From contig NZ_JAAGBB010000008.1 in the NCBI RefSeq assembly GCF_018129085.1, positions 116,796 through 180,795 of the forward strand: a stretch of 64,000 nucleotides of DNA, written 5' to 3'. Positions 27,674 through 37,441 of this stretch are shown one piece after another. The position numbers were made by a program, and so were the translations under genes. Positions within the stretch are counted from its first letter, which is position 1. Each line of letters starts with the position of its first letter. The notes under the pieces were generated by a model. That model was not told where the DNA came from and did not search any database. It saw nothing but the letters and a program-made list of their open reading frames with translations. The stretch comes from Plastoroseomonas hellenica (GTDB taxonomy: Bacteria; Pseudomonadota; Alphaproteobacteria; Acetobacterales; Acetobacteraceae).

Positions 27674-28551
27674 CCGACAGAAGGCGTGTGGGCACCGGCC
27701 CACTGGTGATCATCGGCGGCCATGAGGACAAGGAGGGCGACCGAGTTATCCTGCACGAGGTGGCCCGACATTTGCGGGGCGGACGGCTCGTCATCGCGAC
27801 GGTCGCCTCGCACCAGCCAGACGGGTATTTTGCAGCCTACCGTGAGGCGTTCACGGCCATAGGGGTGACCGACCTGGTCGAACTCTATGTCGAGGAACGG
27901 TCCGAAACCCACGACGAGGAGAAGCTTCGCCTCTTCGATGGCGCGGGCGGCGTTTTCTTCTCCGGCGGCGACCAGCTTCGGATCAGCAGCCAGTTGGGCG
28001 ACACGCCGGTGGAACAACGCGTCCGTGCGATTCATGAGGCCGGCGGGGTAATCGCCGGGACCTCGGCGGGCGCGTCGGCCATGAGCGACACAATGCTGGT
28101 CAGGGGCAGCAGCCGAGAGACGCACCGGATCGGTGACTTGCATCTTGCTCCCGGACTTGGCTTCGTGCGCGACGTCATCATCGATCAGCACTTTGCGGAG
28201 CGTGGGCGCATCGGCCGCCTGCTCGGAGCTGTTGCGCAGAACCCGCGCGAGCTCGGCATTGGCATCGACGAAGATACTGCGATTGTCCTCCGAACGGATC
28301 GCTTCTCCGTCATTGGCAGCGGTGGCGTCTATGTCGTCGATGGGGGTGGCGTGACTCACTCGAATATCGCCGAAGCGGAGCCGCATCGCGCCCTCTCGAT
28401 CCATCACGTCCGGCTTCACGTCCTTGGTGACGGCGATGGCTTCGACTTGCTGGAGCGCCGACCGGCAGCGTCAGGAGATGTTGGGGCAGAGCGGCCAGCC
28501 GAAGAGACGGCAGCGGACCGGGCCCGGCATCAAGACGCGGCGGAGCTCTAG
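27670..28551 (+). CDS. cphB: cyanophycinase
   Basis: A 293 aa serine exopeptidase of the S51 type that degrades cyanophycin to beta-Asp-Arg dipeptides. The nucleophile S132 is in the elbow GTSAGASAMSD, preceded by the family's GGVFFSGGDQLR block and followed by APGLGFVRDVIIDQHFAERG. N-terminal GPLVIIGGHEDKEGD is typical. The C-terminal 35 residues are charged and probably disordered. It is coupled to the isoaspartyl peptidase by a 4-base overlap. Intracellular, since no signal peptide is present, so it works on internal granules. A short hairpin (CTCCAC-GCG-GTGGAG, 28553-28567) follows the stop. Confidence 0.95.
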   Translation: MTDRRRVGTGPLVIIGGHEDKEGDRVILHEVARHLRGGRLVIATVASHQPDGYFAAYREAFTAIGVTDLVELYVEERSETHDEEKLRLFDGAGGVFFSGGDQLRISSQLGDTPVEQRVRAIHEAGGVIAGTSAGASAMSDTMLVRGSSRETHRIGDLHLAPGLGFVRDVIIDQHFAERGRIGRLLGAVAQNPRELGIGIDEDTAIVLRTDRFSVIGSGGVYVVDGGGVTHSNIAEAEPHRALSIHHVRLHVLGDGDGFDLLERRPAASGDVGAERPAEETAADRARHQDAAEL

Positions 28552-28636
28552 CCTCCACGCGGTGGAGCAACAGAACGTCGGTGAATTGGGCCGAGCGACC
28601 CACAGTGTACGGGGAGAACGTTAGGAGGGTAGACCA

Positions 28637-28873
28637 ATGCGCACGATGCTCACGCATAGAGAGCAACAGACAAAGCTGGCGGAACTCAATGGTCTGCTGA
28701 ACGACCCGGAGGTGCCCTTGGACCCGCACCGGGTCTGGACACTTCTCGCCGAGTTGGAGATCCGCGAGCCGGGCGGAACTCGGGCAGCCCCGCGACGGCG
28801 GGCGAGCCTGCAACCGCAGCTCCGCTGCGGCCGCAATGCGCGAATCCTGTTGGGGCGTTGCCGGCGCCTGTGA
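28637..28873 (+). CDS. small protein, unknown
   Basis: A 78 aa frame with a strong ribosome site (GGAGGGTAGACCA) before the ATG. The first 45 residues contain a well-ordered block, LNGLLNDPEVPLDPHRVWTL followed by LAEL, which looks like a conserved small helical domain. The C-terminal third is Arg-rich and may be a read-through into non-conserved sequence. Function unknown. It is the gene after the cyanophycin operon, possibly its own transcript. Confidence 0.55.
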   Translation: MRTMLTHREQQTKLAELNGLLNDPEVPLDPHRVWTLLAELEIREPGGTRAAPRRRASLQPQLRCGRNARILLGRCRRL

Positions 28874-29202
28874 CGCTGCCGGCTTCCATGCCCGCCATGC
28901 GCGGCTGCTCTCTTTGAAGCAGGGGCGCGTCACGGACCGGATAGGTCCCGTCTGCCTCGGCGGTATCTCGCAGTTGAGCGCATACCGCTCGGCGCCGTGG
29001 GGCATAGGCAAAATCGTTCTTGCGAGGCTGACCCGGCCGCGCCGGGAGGATGGGGCGAATTCGCCCGAGCCGGGAGCCGGCCGCGAAGGCCACTTGCGGC
29101 GGCCCGCCCCGTTTCGGGGCGTGGCTACCAGCCGCGGCCCGCACGCGCAGCGCCCCCGCATTCCCGAGGGAGCAGGGCTGGCCGCTCCGCTCTCGTGGCC
29201 GG
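28874..29202. other. intergenic, no supported gene
   Basis: A convergent gap between the small protein and the SPW gene. No hairpin with a T-run was seen. Confidence 0.5.
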
Positions 29203-29571
29203 TCAGCGAGAGCGTACAGCCGCGAGGTCCTGAGACGATCGCGTCGTCATGGCGATCGCGATGTCCAAAAGCCCGACAATTAGGTGCGGCCAGAAGACGC
29301 GGTCGGCGAAGCCGAAGAGCCATGGCGACGCTGCCAACAGCGCGCCCAGGATCATGTCGAGCCCGATGTGGGCGGGCATCGGGATCACCCGAGCTACGCC
29401 CAGCTCATAATCGGTCATCAATGATGAGGCCAGTATCGCGGCCCCGACGATCTGCGGAACCCACTGTGCCGCGGTGGCATCCGCGAAGCCCAGGACATAG
29501 GGCGCGACGATGAGCAGCAGGGCCGTTAGGTAGTCGATCACGGCATGCGTGCGCGTCGAGAATACTTTCAT
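29203..29571 (-). CDS. SPW-repeat membrane protein
   Basis: A 122 aa integral membrane protein with four predicted helices arranged as two pairs. The second repeat shows the SPW signature (ASPWLFGFADRVFWPHLIVG), and the first shows its degenerate counterpart (APYVLGFADATAAQWVPQIV). Function of the family is not known. The start at 29571 was chosen for GGAGGACTTC in front of the ATG; the frame extends six codons upstream. Confidence 0.85.
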   Translation of the reverse strand: MKVFSTRTHAVIDYLTALLLIVAPYVLGFADATAAQWVPQIVGAAILASSLMTDYELGVARVIPMPAHIGLDMILGALLAASPWLFGFADRVFWPHLIVGLLDIAIAMTTRSSQDLAAVRSR

Positions 29572-30041
29572 GAAGTCCTCCAAATGCACCAGCAGCAGGC
29601 GAATGCCTGCCTGGAGAGATGACCGCGTTCACAGGCGACATGCGGGTTGGGCGAAAGCATGGTCCGTTCTGCGACGCCACTCTGCGGAAGGCTGCTGCAA
29701 GAGCTCCGCCGCGCCCGCAGGAGCAATGCGGCAGGCGGATCGCTGTTGCCGGATGGGGGCGGTCCTCACCCCTGAGATCAACGTGACAAGCTGGAGCGAG
29801 TCGGCCGGCTGTGGAAAGCGCGCGGCACGGTGTCAGATGGCCCCGGCCTGACCAGGCCGGCCATCGCAAGCCGCGCGTGACCGCCGCCAATACACCGCCG
29901 CAGTTCGTGCCCGAAGGCGGGCAACGGCATGGCGGGACGCGGATTGATCCTCGCGGACAGGAGCGATCGCCGTGATGTTCGTCGGGGTGCGACTGCCACT
30001 CAACGAGCAGCATCAACGGGAGAGGCGCATGGAGAGCCGTC
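29572..30041. other. intergenic between divergent genes
   Basis: It should hold promoters for the SPW gene and the ABC exporter. No specific site was recognised and no gene is supported. Confidence 0.5.
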
Positions 30042-31889
30042 ATGGATGAACGGGCGTGCCGCCCCGGACCGCCCGGGGATGCGGAGGGCGCACGCGATCA
30101 TCTCGGGAGTCCTACACAATTCATCTGGCACTACATTTCTCGGTGGCGGGCGCACTTCGCCGCGCTGGCCGCCGCCATACTCCTCGCTGCCTCCTGCGCC
30201 GTGGCAGTCCAGTTCGAGATGAAGCTTCTTATCGATGCGATGGCCGGCGAGGCGCCTCACACGCATAGTGCGGTTTGGGCTGCCTTGACCGCTTTTATCG
30301 GGCTGATCGCGGCGGAAAGCCTGCTATGGCGCGTGAGCGGCTGGATCGGCTGCAAAGCCACCCTTGGTGCCGGTGTGGAGATGCGGGCCGACTTGTTCTC
30401 CCACCTGGGTGGCCACCCGATTTCCTACTTCCTCGAGAATCGCGCTGGCTCCCTGGGCCAGCGCATCACTGCGACGGCCGGCAACTTCGGTGCGCTTGCG
30501 AATACCGTGACCTGGCGGATCGCGCCGCCCTGCGTCGACTTCGCGGGGGCGATGGTCGTGTTCAGCATGATCGACTGGCGTATGGCTCTGGTGCTTGGGA
30601 CGGCTGTTCCTGCAATCGCAGTGGGGCTTTTGCTGCTGGGCAAGAAGGGTAAGCCGCTGCACAAAGCCTATGCCGCGGAAGCGGGAGAGACGGCCGGAGA
30701 GCTGACGGATGTCATCTCCAACATGTGGGCCATAAAGGCGTTCTCCGCACGGGTGCCTGAGGGCGAAAGGCTGGTGGAGAAGTTCAGAAAGGAAGCCGCG
30801 ATCCAGCGTCGGAGCTGGATGTACATTGAGAGGATCCGCCTGCTCTTCGACGTCGTGCTCTGGGTTGTTGCGACCACCATACTTTGCTGGGCCGTCTACC
30901 GCTGGCAAGAGCGTGGCATCACCAGCGGTGACGTCGTTATCGTGAGTGCGCTGACATTCCGGATCCTGCATGGGGTACGCGATCTCGTGCTGTCCCTCGT
31001 GGATATTGGACAGCAGTTCGGGTTCATCGAGGAGACCCTCTCGCTGATCGGCAGCCCGCCGCTCCTCACGGACGGGTTGGGATCCTGCAGACTGCAGCGC
31101 GGCGGCGGCAGCATCGAATTCCGGGATGTCAGCTTTGGCTACAGGGCGGCTGGCGAGGACGCGATCCGCAATCTGAAGCTCTGCATCCCGAGCGGACAGA
31201 AGGTCGGGATCGTGGGTCCCTCTGGGGCGGGTAAGTCGACGCTCATAAGCCTCATCCAACGGCTATACGACGCGCAGGAAGGAGAGGTCCTTGTCGGCGG
31301 CCGGTCTGTGCGCAGCGTCACGCAGGACAGTCTGCGAGACGCGCTCGCAGTCGTGCCGCAGGAGGTCAGCCTGTTTCATCGGAGCGTGATGGAGAACATC
31401 CGGATCGCGCGCCCGAGCGCGACCGATGAGGAGATCTTCGCCGCGGCGCGCGCGGCCCTGTGCGACGGCTTTGTCCAGGGATTGCCCTATGGCTACCACA
31501 CAGTCGTGGGTGAGCGCGGTGCCAAGCTGTCGGGCGGACAGCGTCAGCGCATTGGGCTCGCGCGCGCGTTCCTGAAGATGGCGCCAATCGTCATCTTTGA
31601 CGAAGCCACGTCCGCACTCGACTCGGAGTCGGAAATTCTGCTCCAGAAGGCTGTCGTGGACCTGATGGGTGGGCATACGGTGATCGCCGTCGCGCACCGA
31701 ATATCGTCCATTCTGGCCTTCGACCGTGTGCTTGTCATGCAGAACGGAACTGTCGTCGAAGACGGCCGGCCTGCCGATCTGCTGCAACAGGCCGGTCATT
31801 TCCGTAGGATTTGGCGGTTGCAGTCTGGCGCCCTGGGGAACGGCGCACCGGCATTCCAGGAATCGCGGCCCGAACTCCACGGCCTCTGA
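30042..31889 (+). CDS. ABC exporter, fused membrane and ATPase domains
   Basis: A 615 aa half-transporter. A roughly 325-residue membrane domain with six predicted helices (type IV ABC exporter fold) is followed by the ATPase: Walker A GPSGAGKST, Q-loop in VVPQEVSLF, signature LSGGQRQ, Walker B IVIFDEATSALDSES and the H-loop AVAHR. All catalytic elements are intact, so a homodimer should be active. The cargo is unknown: lipid, glycan precursor or peptide. The ATG at 30042 has GGAGAGCCGTC in front. The next gene on the strand is the glycosyltransferase-galactopyranose mutase fusion, so export of a galactofuranose-containing glycolipid is one possibility, unproven. Confidence 0.92.
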   Translation: MDERACRPGPPGDAEGARDHLGSPTQFIWHYISRWRAHFAALAAAILLAASCAVAVQFEMKLLIDAMAGEAPHTHSAVWAALTAFIGLIAAESLLWRVSGWIGCKATLGAGVEMRADLFSHLGGHPISYFLENRAGSLGQRITATAGNFGALANTVTWRIAPPCVDFAGAMVVFSMIDWRMALVLGTAVPAIAVGLLLLGKKGKPLHKAYAAEAGETAGELTDVISNMWAIKAFSARVPEGERLVEKFRKEAAIQRRSWMYIERIRLLFDVVLWVVATTILCWAVYRWQERGITSGDVVIVSALTFRILHGVRDLVLSLVDIGQQFGFIEETLSLIGSPPLLTDGLGSCRLQRGGGSIEFRDVSFGYRAAGEDAIRNLKLCIPSGQKVGIVGPSGAGKSTLISLIQRLYDAQEGEVLVGGRSVRSVTQDSLRDALAVVPQEVSLFHRSVMENIRIARPSATDEEIFAAARAALCDGFVQGLPYGYHTVVGERGAKLSGGQRQRIGLARAFLKMAPIVIFDEATSALDSESEILLQKAVVDLMGGHTVIAVAHRISSILAFDRVLVMQNGTVVEDGRPADLLQQAGHFRRIWRLQSGALGNGAPAFQESRPELHGL

Positions 31890-32497
31890 CCTTCTAACCT
31901 GAATCTCTATTGGGCCTCGACCAGCTGCAGCGCACGCACGCCCTCGTACCGTGGCACGGGGCGCGCCCTCGGACCGCGCCCGGTGCCGACAGCCTGGCTG
32001 CGCCGGCGGCACCGGCGGCGCGCACCGCGGTGTAATCGCTCGACGCAGCGGTAAGCCTGTCTCCGGAAGTGCGGCGACTGCGCGGGCGCGGCGCGTTGGC
32101 CACCGCGTTCCGCATCGCTCGCGGTCGACGTCGATGGTGCCCCGGTTCAAGGACCCAACGCTCATGTTCGAGCACCTTCCGCGGCGTAGCTTCAGCCTAG
32201 AACAACCGACGGCCTGGGATCGGCTTTATCAACTCAGCCGCGGGTTCCCGCGCTCTGAGGTGCTGTCAGCTATGGCGCCCCAGCTCTTCAGACGGGACAG
32301 CCAATATGGTCATCCAAATTACACGGAGTCCGGAAGCGATGCGCATGGACGTCCGCGGCTCAGGTTGCTCGATCGAATGCGTCGCTGCCGCCCGGGGGAG
32401 GGCCAGCGTCCGGGCGGAGGCGGTGCAGGGTGCCCAGGGCCGCCGACGGCGCGCGTAGTTCCCGCACCCCTCCTCTCGAAGCAAGGACGATAGCGCC
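31890..32497. other. intergenic, no supported gene
   Basis: 608 bases. Open frames on both strands are not protein-like. It may carry the promoter of the glycosyltransferase-mutase gene. Confidence 0.5.
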
Positions 32498-34777
32498 ATG
32501 GACACTGCCGGCGAAGGCCGCGCGGCTGCGCATGCAGCCCAGAACAATCCTCTGATCTGCTTCTCTCATCTTCGCTGGGATTCCGTCTTCCAGCGGCCTC
32601 AGCAACTGATGTCCCGCTTTGCGCAGCAGCGCGATGTCTCGTTCTTTGAAGAGCCGCTTCAGGGCGAGACTGACGCCCTCCGCATCCACATCTGCCAGCG
32701 CACCAACGTCCGCGTGCTGACGCCGATATTGCGCGACCCCTCGGCGATCGAAGCGGTGCGAAAACTGCTGGACGGCTTCCTGGAGGGCCGGGCGCCGGCG
32801 ACGGCGTGGTATTACACTCCCATGGCACTTGCCTTCTCGGATCATGTTCCCTGGAGCGCGATTGCCTTTGATTGCATGGACGAGCTGTCGGCTTTCCGCT
32901 TCGCCCCAGAGGCGCTGAAGGTCCAGGAGCGCCGGCTGATGCGAGTGGCCGATGTCGTCTTTACTGGCGGAGTGAGCCTATTCGAGGCCAGGAAAAGCCG
33001 GCATCCCAACATCCACTGCTTCCCGAGTGGAGTCGATCTTCCGCATTTCGCGGCTGCGCGTAGCGGGCTGCCGGAGCCGGCTGATCAGCGCGCGATCGGT
33101 CGACCCCGGATTGGGTATTTTGGCGTCATCGATGAGCGCCTGGATATGGGATTGCTGTCGGAAATCGCGCGGCTACGACCGAGCTGGCAACTGGTGATGC
33201 TCGGCCCCGTCGCGAAGCTGCGGCCGGACGAGATGCCGCAAGCGCCGAATATTCATTGGCTCGGCGGCCGAGATTATCGCGATCTTCCGGCCTATCTTGC
33301 GCACTGGGACGTGGCGCTGATGCCGTTCGCGATGAACGAGGCGACGCGGTTCATCAGTCCGACGAAGGCGCCGGAGTATCTGGCCGGTGGGTGCAGGGTT
33401 GTCTCCACCCCGATTTGCGACGTGCTGAAGCGCTTCGCCGGTCTGGACGCCGTCGGCATCGGCGCTGACCCTCAGAGCTTCGTCGCAGCGATCGAACGCG
33501 CCATCGGGCGGCAGGAAATGGCTGATTTCGAAGCCGTCGACGCAATGCTTGCGGCGATGTCCTGGGACGGAATCCAGCGCAGCATGCGAGAGCTGCTCGG
33601 ACGGGTCGAGCGCCGGGCCTTGCAAGCTCCCGTCGCGATGACGACGCCTGTCGCAATGGCCGATTGCTTGGTCGTCGGCGCCGGATTTGCAGGCGCGGTT
33701 GTCGCGGAACGGCTTGCCTCGGCCGGTCGGAAGGTGCTGATCGTAGACCGCCGCAGCCACATTGGCGGCAATGCCTTCGATGAGCACGATGCGGCCGGTA
33801 TTCTCATTCACCGCTACGGGCCGCACATTTTCCATACCAATAGCGACGAGGTGCTCGGCTACCTCTCTCGCTTCACGGCGTGGCGCCCTTACGAGCATCG
33901 CGTCCTGGCGCAGGTGACGGCCGGGCTGGTACCCATGCCCATCAATCGGACCACGCTGCGCCGGGTGTACGGGGTGGACCTTCGATCGGAGGCCGAAGCG
34001 GAAGCGTTCCTGAAGACCTTGGCGGAACCGGTCGACCGCGTCGTCTCGGCCGAGGACTTTGTGGTCACGTCGGTCGGACGCAGGCTCTACGAGATGTTTT
34101 TCCGCGGTTACACGAGAAAGCAGTGGGGGGTCGACCCTTCGCAGCTCGACCGCTCCGTCACTGCACGGGTGCCGACCCGGACCAGCGACGATGATCGCTA
34201 CTTTCTCGACCGGCACCAGTGTATGCCGCGCCACGGGTACACCCGGCTGTTCGAGAACATGCTGGACCACGACAACATCACGGTGCTTCTCGGCACGCAG
34301 CACAATGACCTGCCGAAAGGCCGGTACGCTCACATGGTCTACACTGGTCCGGTTGATGACTACTTCGGCAGACGCTTTGGTCCGCTGCCCTACCGCTCGT
34401 TGGTTTTCGAGCATGAGACGTTGCCGGTGGAGTTCCACCAGCCGGTCGCCACCATCAATTATCCCGTCGAGGACACGCCGTACACGCGCTGCACCGAGTT
34501 CAAGCACCTCACGGGACAGCAACATCGATGGACGAGCATCTGCCGGGAGCGATCACGCGCTGATGGGGATCCCTACTACCCCGTGCCCAGTGCTGCCAAT
34601 CGCGAGCTCTTCCGGCGCTACGAGGCGCTTGCGGATGCGGAGACGGGCGTCACGTTCCTCGGCCGGCTCGGCACCTACCGCTACATGAACATGGATCAGG
34701 TGGTCGGGCAGGCACTTGCGACGGCGCGAAAGCTCCTGGCCCCGCGAACCGAGGCCGTCGCGGTGGCTGCGCAGTAA
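32498..34777 (+). CDS. glycosyltransferase-UDP-galactopyranose mutase fusion
   Basis: A 759 aa two-enzyme fusion. Residues 1-380 form a GT-B glycosyltransferase (FQRPQQLMSRFA, GYFGVIDERLDM and FISPTKAPEYLAGGC near the donor site). Residues from 387 form a complete UDP-galactopyranose mutase: FAD fold MADCLVVGAGFAGAVVAERL, RSHIGGNAFDE, YGPHIFHTNSDEVL, RGYTRKQWG, and the C-terminal YEALADAETGVTFLGRLGTY. The mutase makes UDP-galactofuranose and the glycosyltransferase may use it, so substrate channelling is possible. Usually these are separate genes. The ATG at 32498 has AAGGACGATAGCGCC before it. The following glycoside hydrolase gene starts one base after its stop. An internal methionine at 387 could allow a separate mutase product. 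Confidence 0.93.
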   Translation: MDTAGEGRAAAHAAQNNPLICFSHLRWDSVFQRPQQLMSRFAQQRDVSFFEEPLQGETDALRIHICQRTNVRVLTPILRDPSAIEAVRKLLDGFLEGRAPATAWYYTPMALAFSDHVPWSAIAFDCMDELSAFRFAPEALKVQERRLMRVADVVFTGGVSLFEARKSRHPNIHCFPSGVDLPHFAAARSGLPEPADQRAIGRPRIGYFGVIDERLDMGLLSEIARLRPSWQLVMLGPVAKLRPDEMPQAPNIHWLGGRDYRDLPAYLAHWDVALMPFAMNEATRFISPTKAPEYLAGGCRVVSTPICDVLKRFAGLDAVGIGADPQSFVAAIERAIGRQEMADFEAVDAMLAAMSWDGIQRSMRELLGRVERRALQAPVAMTTPVAMADCLVVGAGFAGAVVAERLASAGRKVLIVDRRSHIGGNAFDEHDAAGILIHRYGPHIFHTNSDEVLGYLSRFTAWRPYEHRVLAQVTAGLVPMPINRTTLRRVYGVDLRSEAEAEAFLKTLAEPVDRVVSAEDFVVTSVGRRLYEMFFRGYTRKQWGVDPSQLDRSVTARVPTRTSDDDRYFLDRHQCMPRHGYTRLFENMLDHDNITVLLGTQHNDLPKGRYAHMVYTGPVDDYFGRRFGPLPYRSLVFEHETLPVEFHQPVATINYPVEDTPYTRCTEFKHLTGQQHRWTSICRERSRADGDPYYPVPSAANRELFRRYEALADAETGVTFLGRLGTYRYMNMDQVVGQALATARKLLAPRTEAVAVAAQ

Positions 34778-34778
34778 G

Positions 34779-35879
34779 GTGCGGCAACCGCGATTTCGCA
34801 GCTTCGCGTGGGGGGGCTTCGAGGGGGCCAGCCACCATCGCTTCGACCGTCGTCGGGTGGATAGCATCGCGGGGACGGCCCACGACCGCTGGGCGTTTCA
34901 GGACCATGAAATCCTCAAGCGCTGTGGCGTTGAGACCGCGCGCGAGGCATTTCGGTGGCACCTGATTGAGCGCGGCGCCGGTCTCTATGACTGGAGCTCG
35001 GCCCGAGGCCAGGTCCAGGGAGCACTCGAGGCCGGCGTCGAAGTGATCTGGGACATCTGCCACTGGGGGCTGCCCGAGGGATTGGATGTCATGGATCGCG
35101 ACTGGCCGCGTCGGCTTGCAGACTTCGCGGTCGCCTGTGCTCGCATGCTGGAGCAGGAGGGAGCGCCTGCCGCCGGTCTGGTGCCGGTCAACGAGATCGC
35201 CTTCTGGGCTTGGGCCGGTGGGGAGACAGGCAGGTTCGCGCCGTTTCTGGTCGGCCAAGGTGACATGTTAAAGGCACAGCTCGTTCGCGGCCATCTCACC
35301 GCCGTGGACGCGTTGCGAGACGCTGGGGTGCGCGCGCCGATCGTTCTGTGCGAGCCGCTCATCTGGATCGCGCCGCAGGACGAGAGCGAGCGGGCTGTTC
35401 GCGACGCTAGCAGATACCGCGCGGCCGCCCTGGATTCGGTTGCAGCCATACTCGACGCGGATCCATCTGCGGTCGACATGCTTGGGCTCAATCACTACCC
35501 CCACAATCAGTGGGTGCTCGGAGGCCCACGAATTGCCGCGGACGACGTCAACTATCGCAGGCTGAGCTTATTGCTGGGCGACGTGTTGAAGCGCTTTCCG
35601 GTCCCGCTGGCGCTGGCGGAAACCGGTGCCGAGGAGCCGGACGGCGACGCCTGGTTGGCGTATGTTACGGAGGAGCTAAAGGCGGCGCAGCGAGCGGACA
35701 TATTTTTGGAGGGCGTCTGCATCTACCCGGTGATGGATTACGCGGGGTGGGACAACGAACGCCATTGCCCCTGTGGCCTCATCGGCCGGGATGGCGAGAC
35801 GCGCTTCGTCCGGCCCGGCCAGCGGGACGCCATCCGTGCACTGTCGTCGCTTCTTCGCGTGTCCGCGGGGCGAACCTAG
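34779..35879 (+). CDS. family 1-like glycoside hydrolase
   Basis: A 366 aa TIM-barrel protein resembling beta-glucosidase/6-phospho-beta-glucosidase relatives. The N-terminal FRSFAWGGFEGASHHR, then RWHLIERGAGLYDW, a likely acid/base in VPVNEIAFWAWAGG and a likely nucleophile in LALAETGAEEPDG. It is shorter than classical GH1 enzymes (about 450 aa). The GTG at 34779, one base after the preceding stop, is the likely start, coupled to the glycosyltransferase-mutase gene. The frame is open a further 63 bases upstream, but only inside that gene. It probably acts in the same glycan pathway, trimming or transglycosylating. Its stop overlaps that of a convergent membrane protein gene within CCTAGG. 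Confidence 0.8.
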   Translation: MRQPRFRSFAWGGFEGASHHRFDRRRVDSIAGTAHDRWAFQDHEILKRCGVETAREAFRWHLIERGAGLYDWSSARGQVQGALEAGVEVIWDICHWGLPEGLDVMDRDWPRRLADFAVACARMLEQEGAPAAGLVPVNEIAFWAWAGGETGRFAPFLVGQGDMLKAQLVRGHLTAVDALRDAGVRAPIVLCEPLIWIAPQDESERAVRDASRYRAAALDSVAAILDADPSAVDMLGLNHYPHNQWVLGGPRIAADDVNYRRLSLLLGDVLKRFPVPLALAETGAEEPDGDAWLAYVTEELKAAQRADIFLEGVCIYPVMDYAGWDNERHCPCGLIGRDGETRFVRPGQRDAIRALSSLLRVSAGRT

Positions 35880-37441
35880 GGGCCCCCGGTGGGCCAGCAG
35901 GGCGGCGTCTCGATCGGTCCTGGGATCAGGCGCGGCTGCGGGACACGCATCCAAGCGGCGAGCGGATCGTCGGGCCATGGCACGAGGTAATGTGCCCAAT
36001 CGGTCGTCGCTTGGAATACAGACTGACGCGCCGCTTCGATCAGCGAGCAATGCGGGCTGGCTGACCAGGCCGGCTTGGTGATGAGCGGGCTTGCCTCCAT
36101 CGAGGATCCAGCAGCCATGATCGCCATACAGGCTAGCAGCCCGTAGCGAGCGATGCGCGCCGCCGGTCGGGTGATGGGCACGCGCAGCGCGGCGCCCGAC
36201 GCGGCGGCGAGAATGGCGACCGGCGACAGGCCGCCGCGCGACGTCATCTCGTTCCCGGGGCCGAAGACGTATGCCGGCAGGAGGCAAAGCATCACCACCG
36301 AGGCGGCAAGGAGCCAGCTCCTCAGCAACACCGATGCGAGCGCCGCCCAACATAGAACCTCGACGGTGAGGAACAGGGCCCACCTGCCGAAGGCTTCGCC
36401 GGTGTCGTCGCGGGACAGGAGAGGGTAGTGCGGCACGCCACCGGTGCCGGCGACGAGGTAGAGGCAGATTGGCACTGCGAAGATCGCGGCCAACAGGTTG
36501 GCTGGCGCTGTGCAGCCTCGCAGAAGGGCTGATCTGCCGGCGCGTAGCAGCGCCGCCGCCGCTAGGACGGCTGCAGCGGTCGCCGCGAGCGGGCTCCAGA
36601 AGGCGGCGCCCGCGAACGCCACTACCAGGCCGCGCTGAAATCCTGGATCGCGTTCATGTCGCAGCAGCAGAAGCGCGAGCAGCCAAGCCGGCAATGCATG
36701 ATTAGGCACCCAGAGGGTTGCTGTGACATGGCCGGTGTATTGGAATAGGCGGGCCCACCACTCCCCGCCGCGCCCCCAACTGGCAAGCAGGCCCGCGCCA
36801 GCCCGGCTGTCCAGCCAGAGGTTGGGCACGACATCGAGGCCGCCGAAAAGCATGAAGACGCTGGCGAGCACAGCGAAGCTGCGGCCGGGCCGTGGCAAAG
36901 CCAAGGCCGCCGCAAGTGCGGCGAGAAGCATCAGAGTGAGAGCGAAGCCGGCGGCAGACCACAGCCAGAGCGCCACCTGTGCGACCGGGACCCCGAAGAC
37001 CTGGCCGACGAGACCGGCGGGAAGATAGTACCCGACTGGCGCGCGGAGGAGCCAATGCGGCCCGCCCGCCACTTCTGCGTAGGCCACAGGCCAGGGCCCC
37101 AGCGACAGGTCGCGGAGCACGGCATCTCTGATTTGCCAGTCTGCCGTGCTGTAGACGAGATGATGACAGCCCGTGGCGGCCGCCCAGACGAGCCCAGCCG
37201 CGGCGCAGAGCAACGTGATCCGCTTGCCCAATGGCCATTGGCACCGCCATCCCGGCGCGCAGGCGAGCGCCAGCACGCCGCTCAGGCCAGCGGTCGCGCT
37301 GACCCAAGGCTGGAACCAGGATGTCACGAAGAGAACGCCGGGCGCAGCAAGGTAGAGCGAGACCGCGGCCGCGAGTGAATCCACTGGGGTGGCGCCCCAC
37401 CGGGTGTCCAGATCGAAGCGAAGGTGGGGCGGAGGCGGCAT
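35876..37441 (-). CDS. polytopic membrane protein, unknown
   Basis: A 521 aa protein with about ten hydrophobic segments spread along its length and a short polar C-terminus. The loop after the first helices (HHLVYSTADWQIRDAVLRDL) is aromatic and polar, and the overall layout resembles GT-C type membrane glycosyltransferases, but I see no acidic catalytic motif that would prove it. The ATG at 37441 was chosen because the hydrophobic part begins about 20 residues later and the upstream open frame (to 38341) is not protein-like. Ribosome site weak. It is convergent to the glycoside hydrolase, with a 4-base overlap of stops. Confidence 0.7.
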   Translation of the reverse strand: MPPPPHLRFDLDTRWGATPVDSLAAAVSLYLAAPGVLFVTSWFQPWVSATAGLSGVLALACAPGWRCQWPLGKRITLLCAAAGLVWAAATGCHHLVYSTADWQIRDAVLRDLSLGPWPVAYAEVAGGPHWLLRAPVGYYLPAGLVGQVFGVPVAQVALWLWSAAGFALTLMLLAALAAALALPRPGRSFAVLASVFMLFGGLDVVPNLWLDSRAGAGLLASWGRGGEWWARLFQYTGHVTATLWVPNHALPAWLLALLLLRHERDPGFQRGLVVAFAGAAFWSPLAATAAAVLAAAALLRAGRSALLRGCTAPANLLAAIFAVPICLYLVAGTGGVPHYPLLSRDDTGEAFGRWALFLTVEVLCWAALASVLLRSWLLAASVVMLCLLPAYVFGPGNEMTSRGGLSPVAILAAASGAALRVPITRPAARIARYGLLACMAIMAAGSSMEASPLITKPAWSASPHCSLIEAARQSVFQATTDWAHYLVPWPDDPLAAWMRVPQPRLIPGPIETPPCWPTGGP

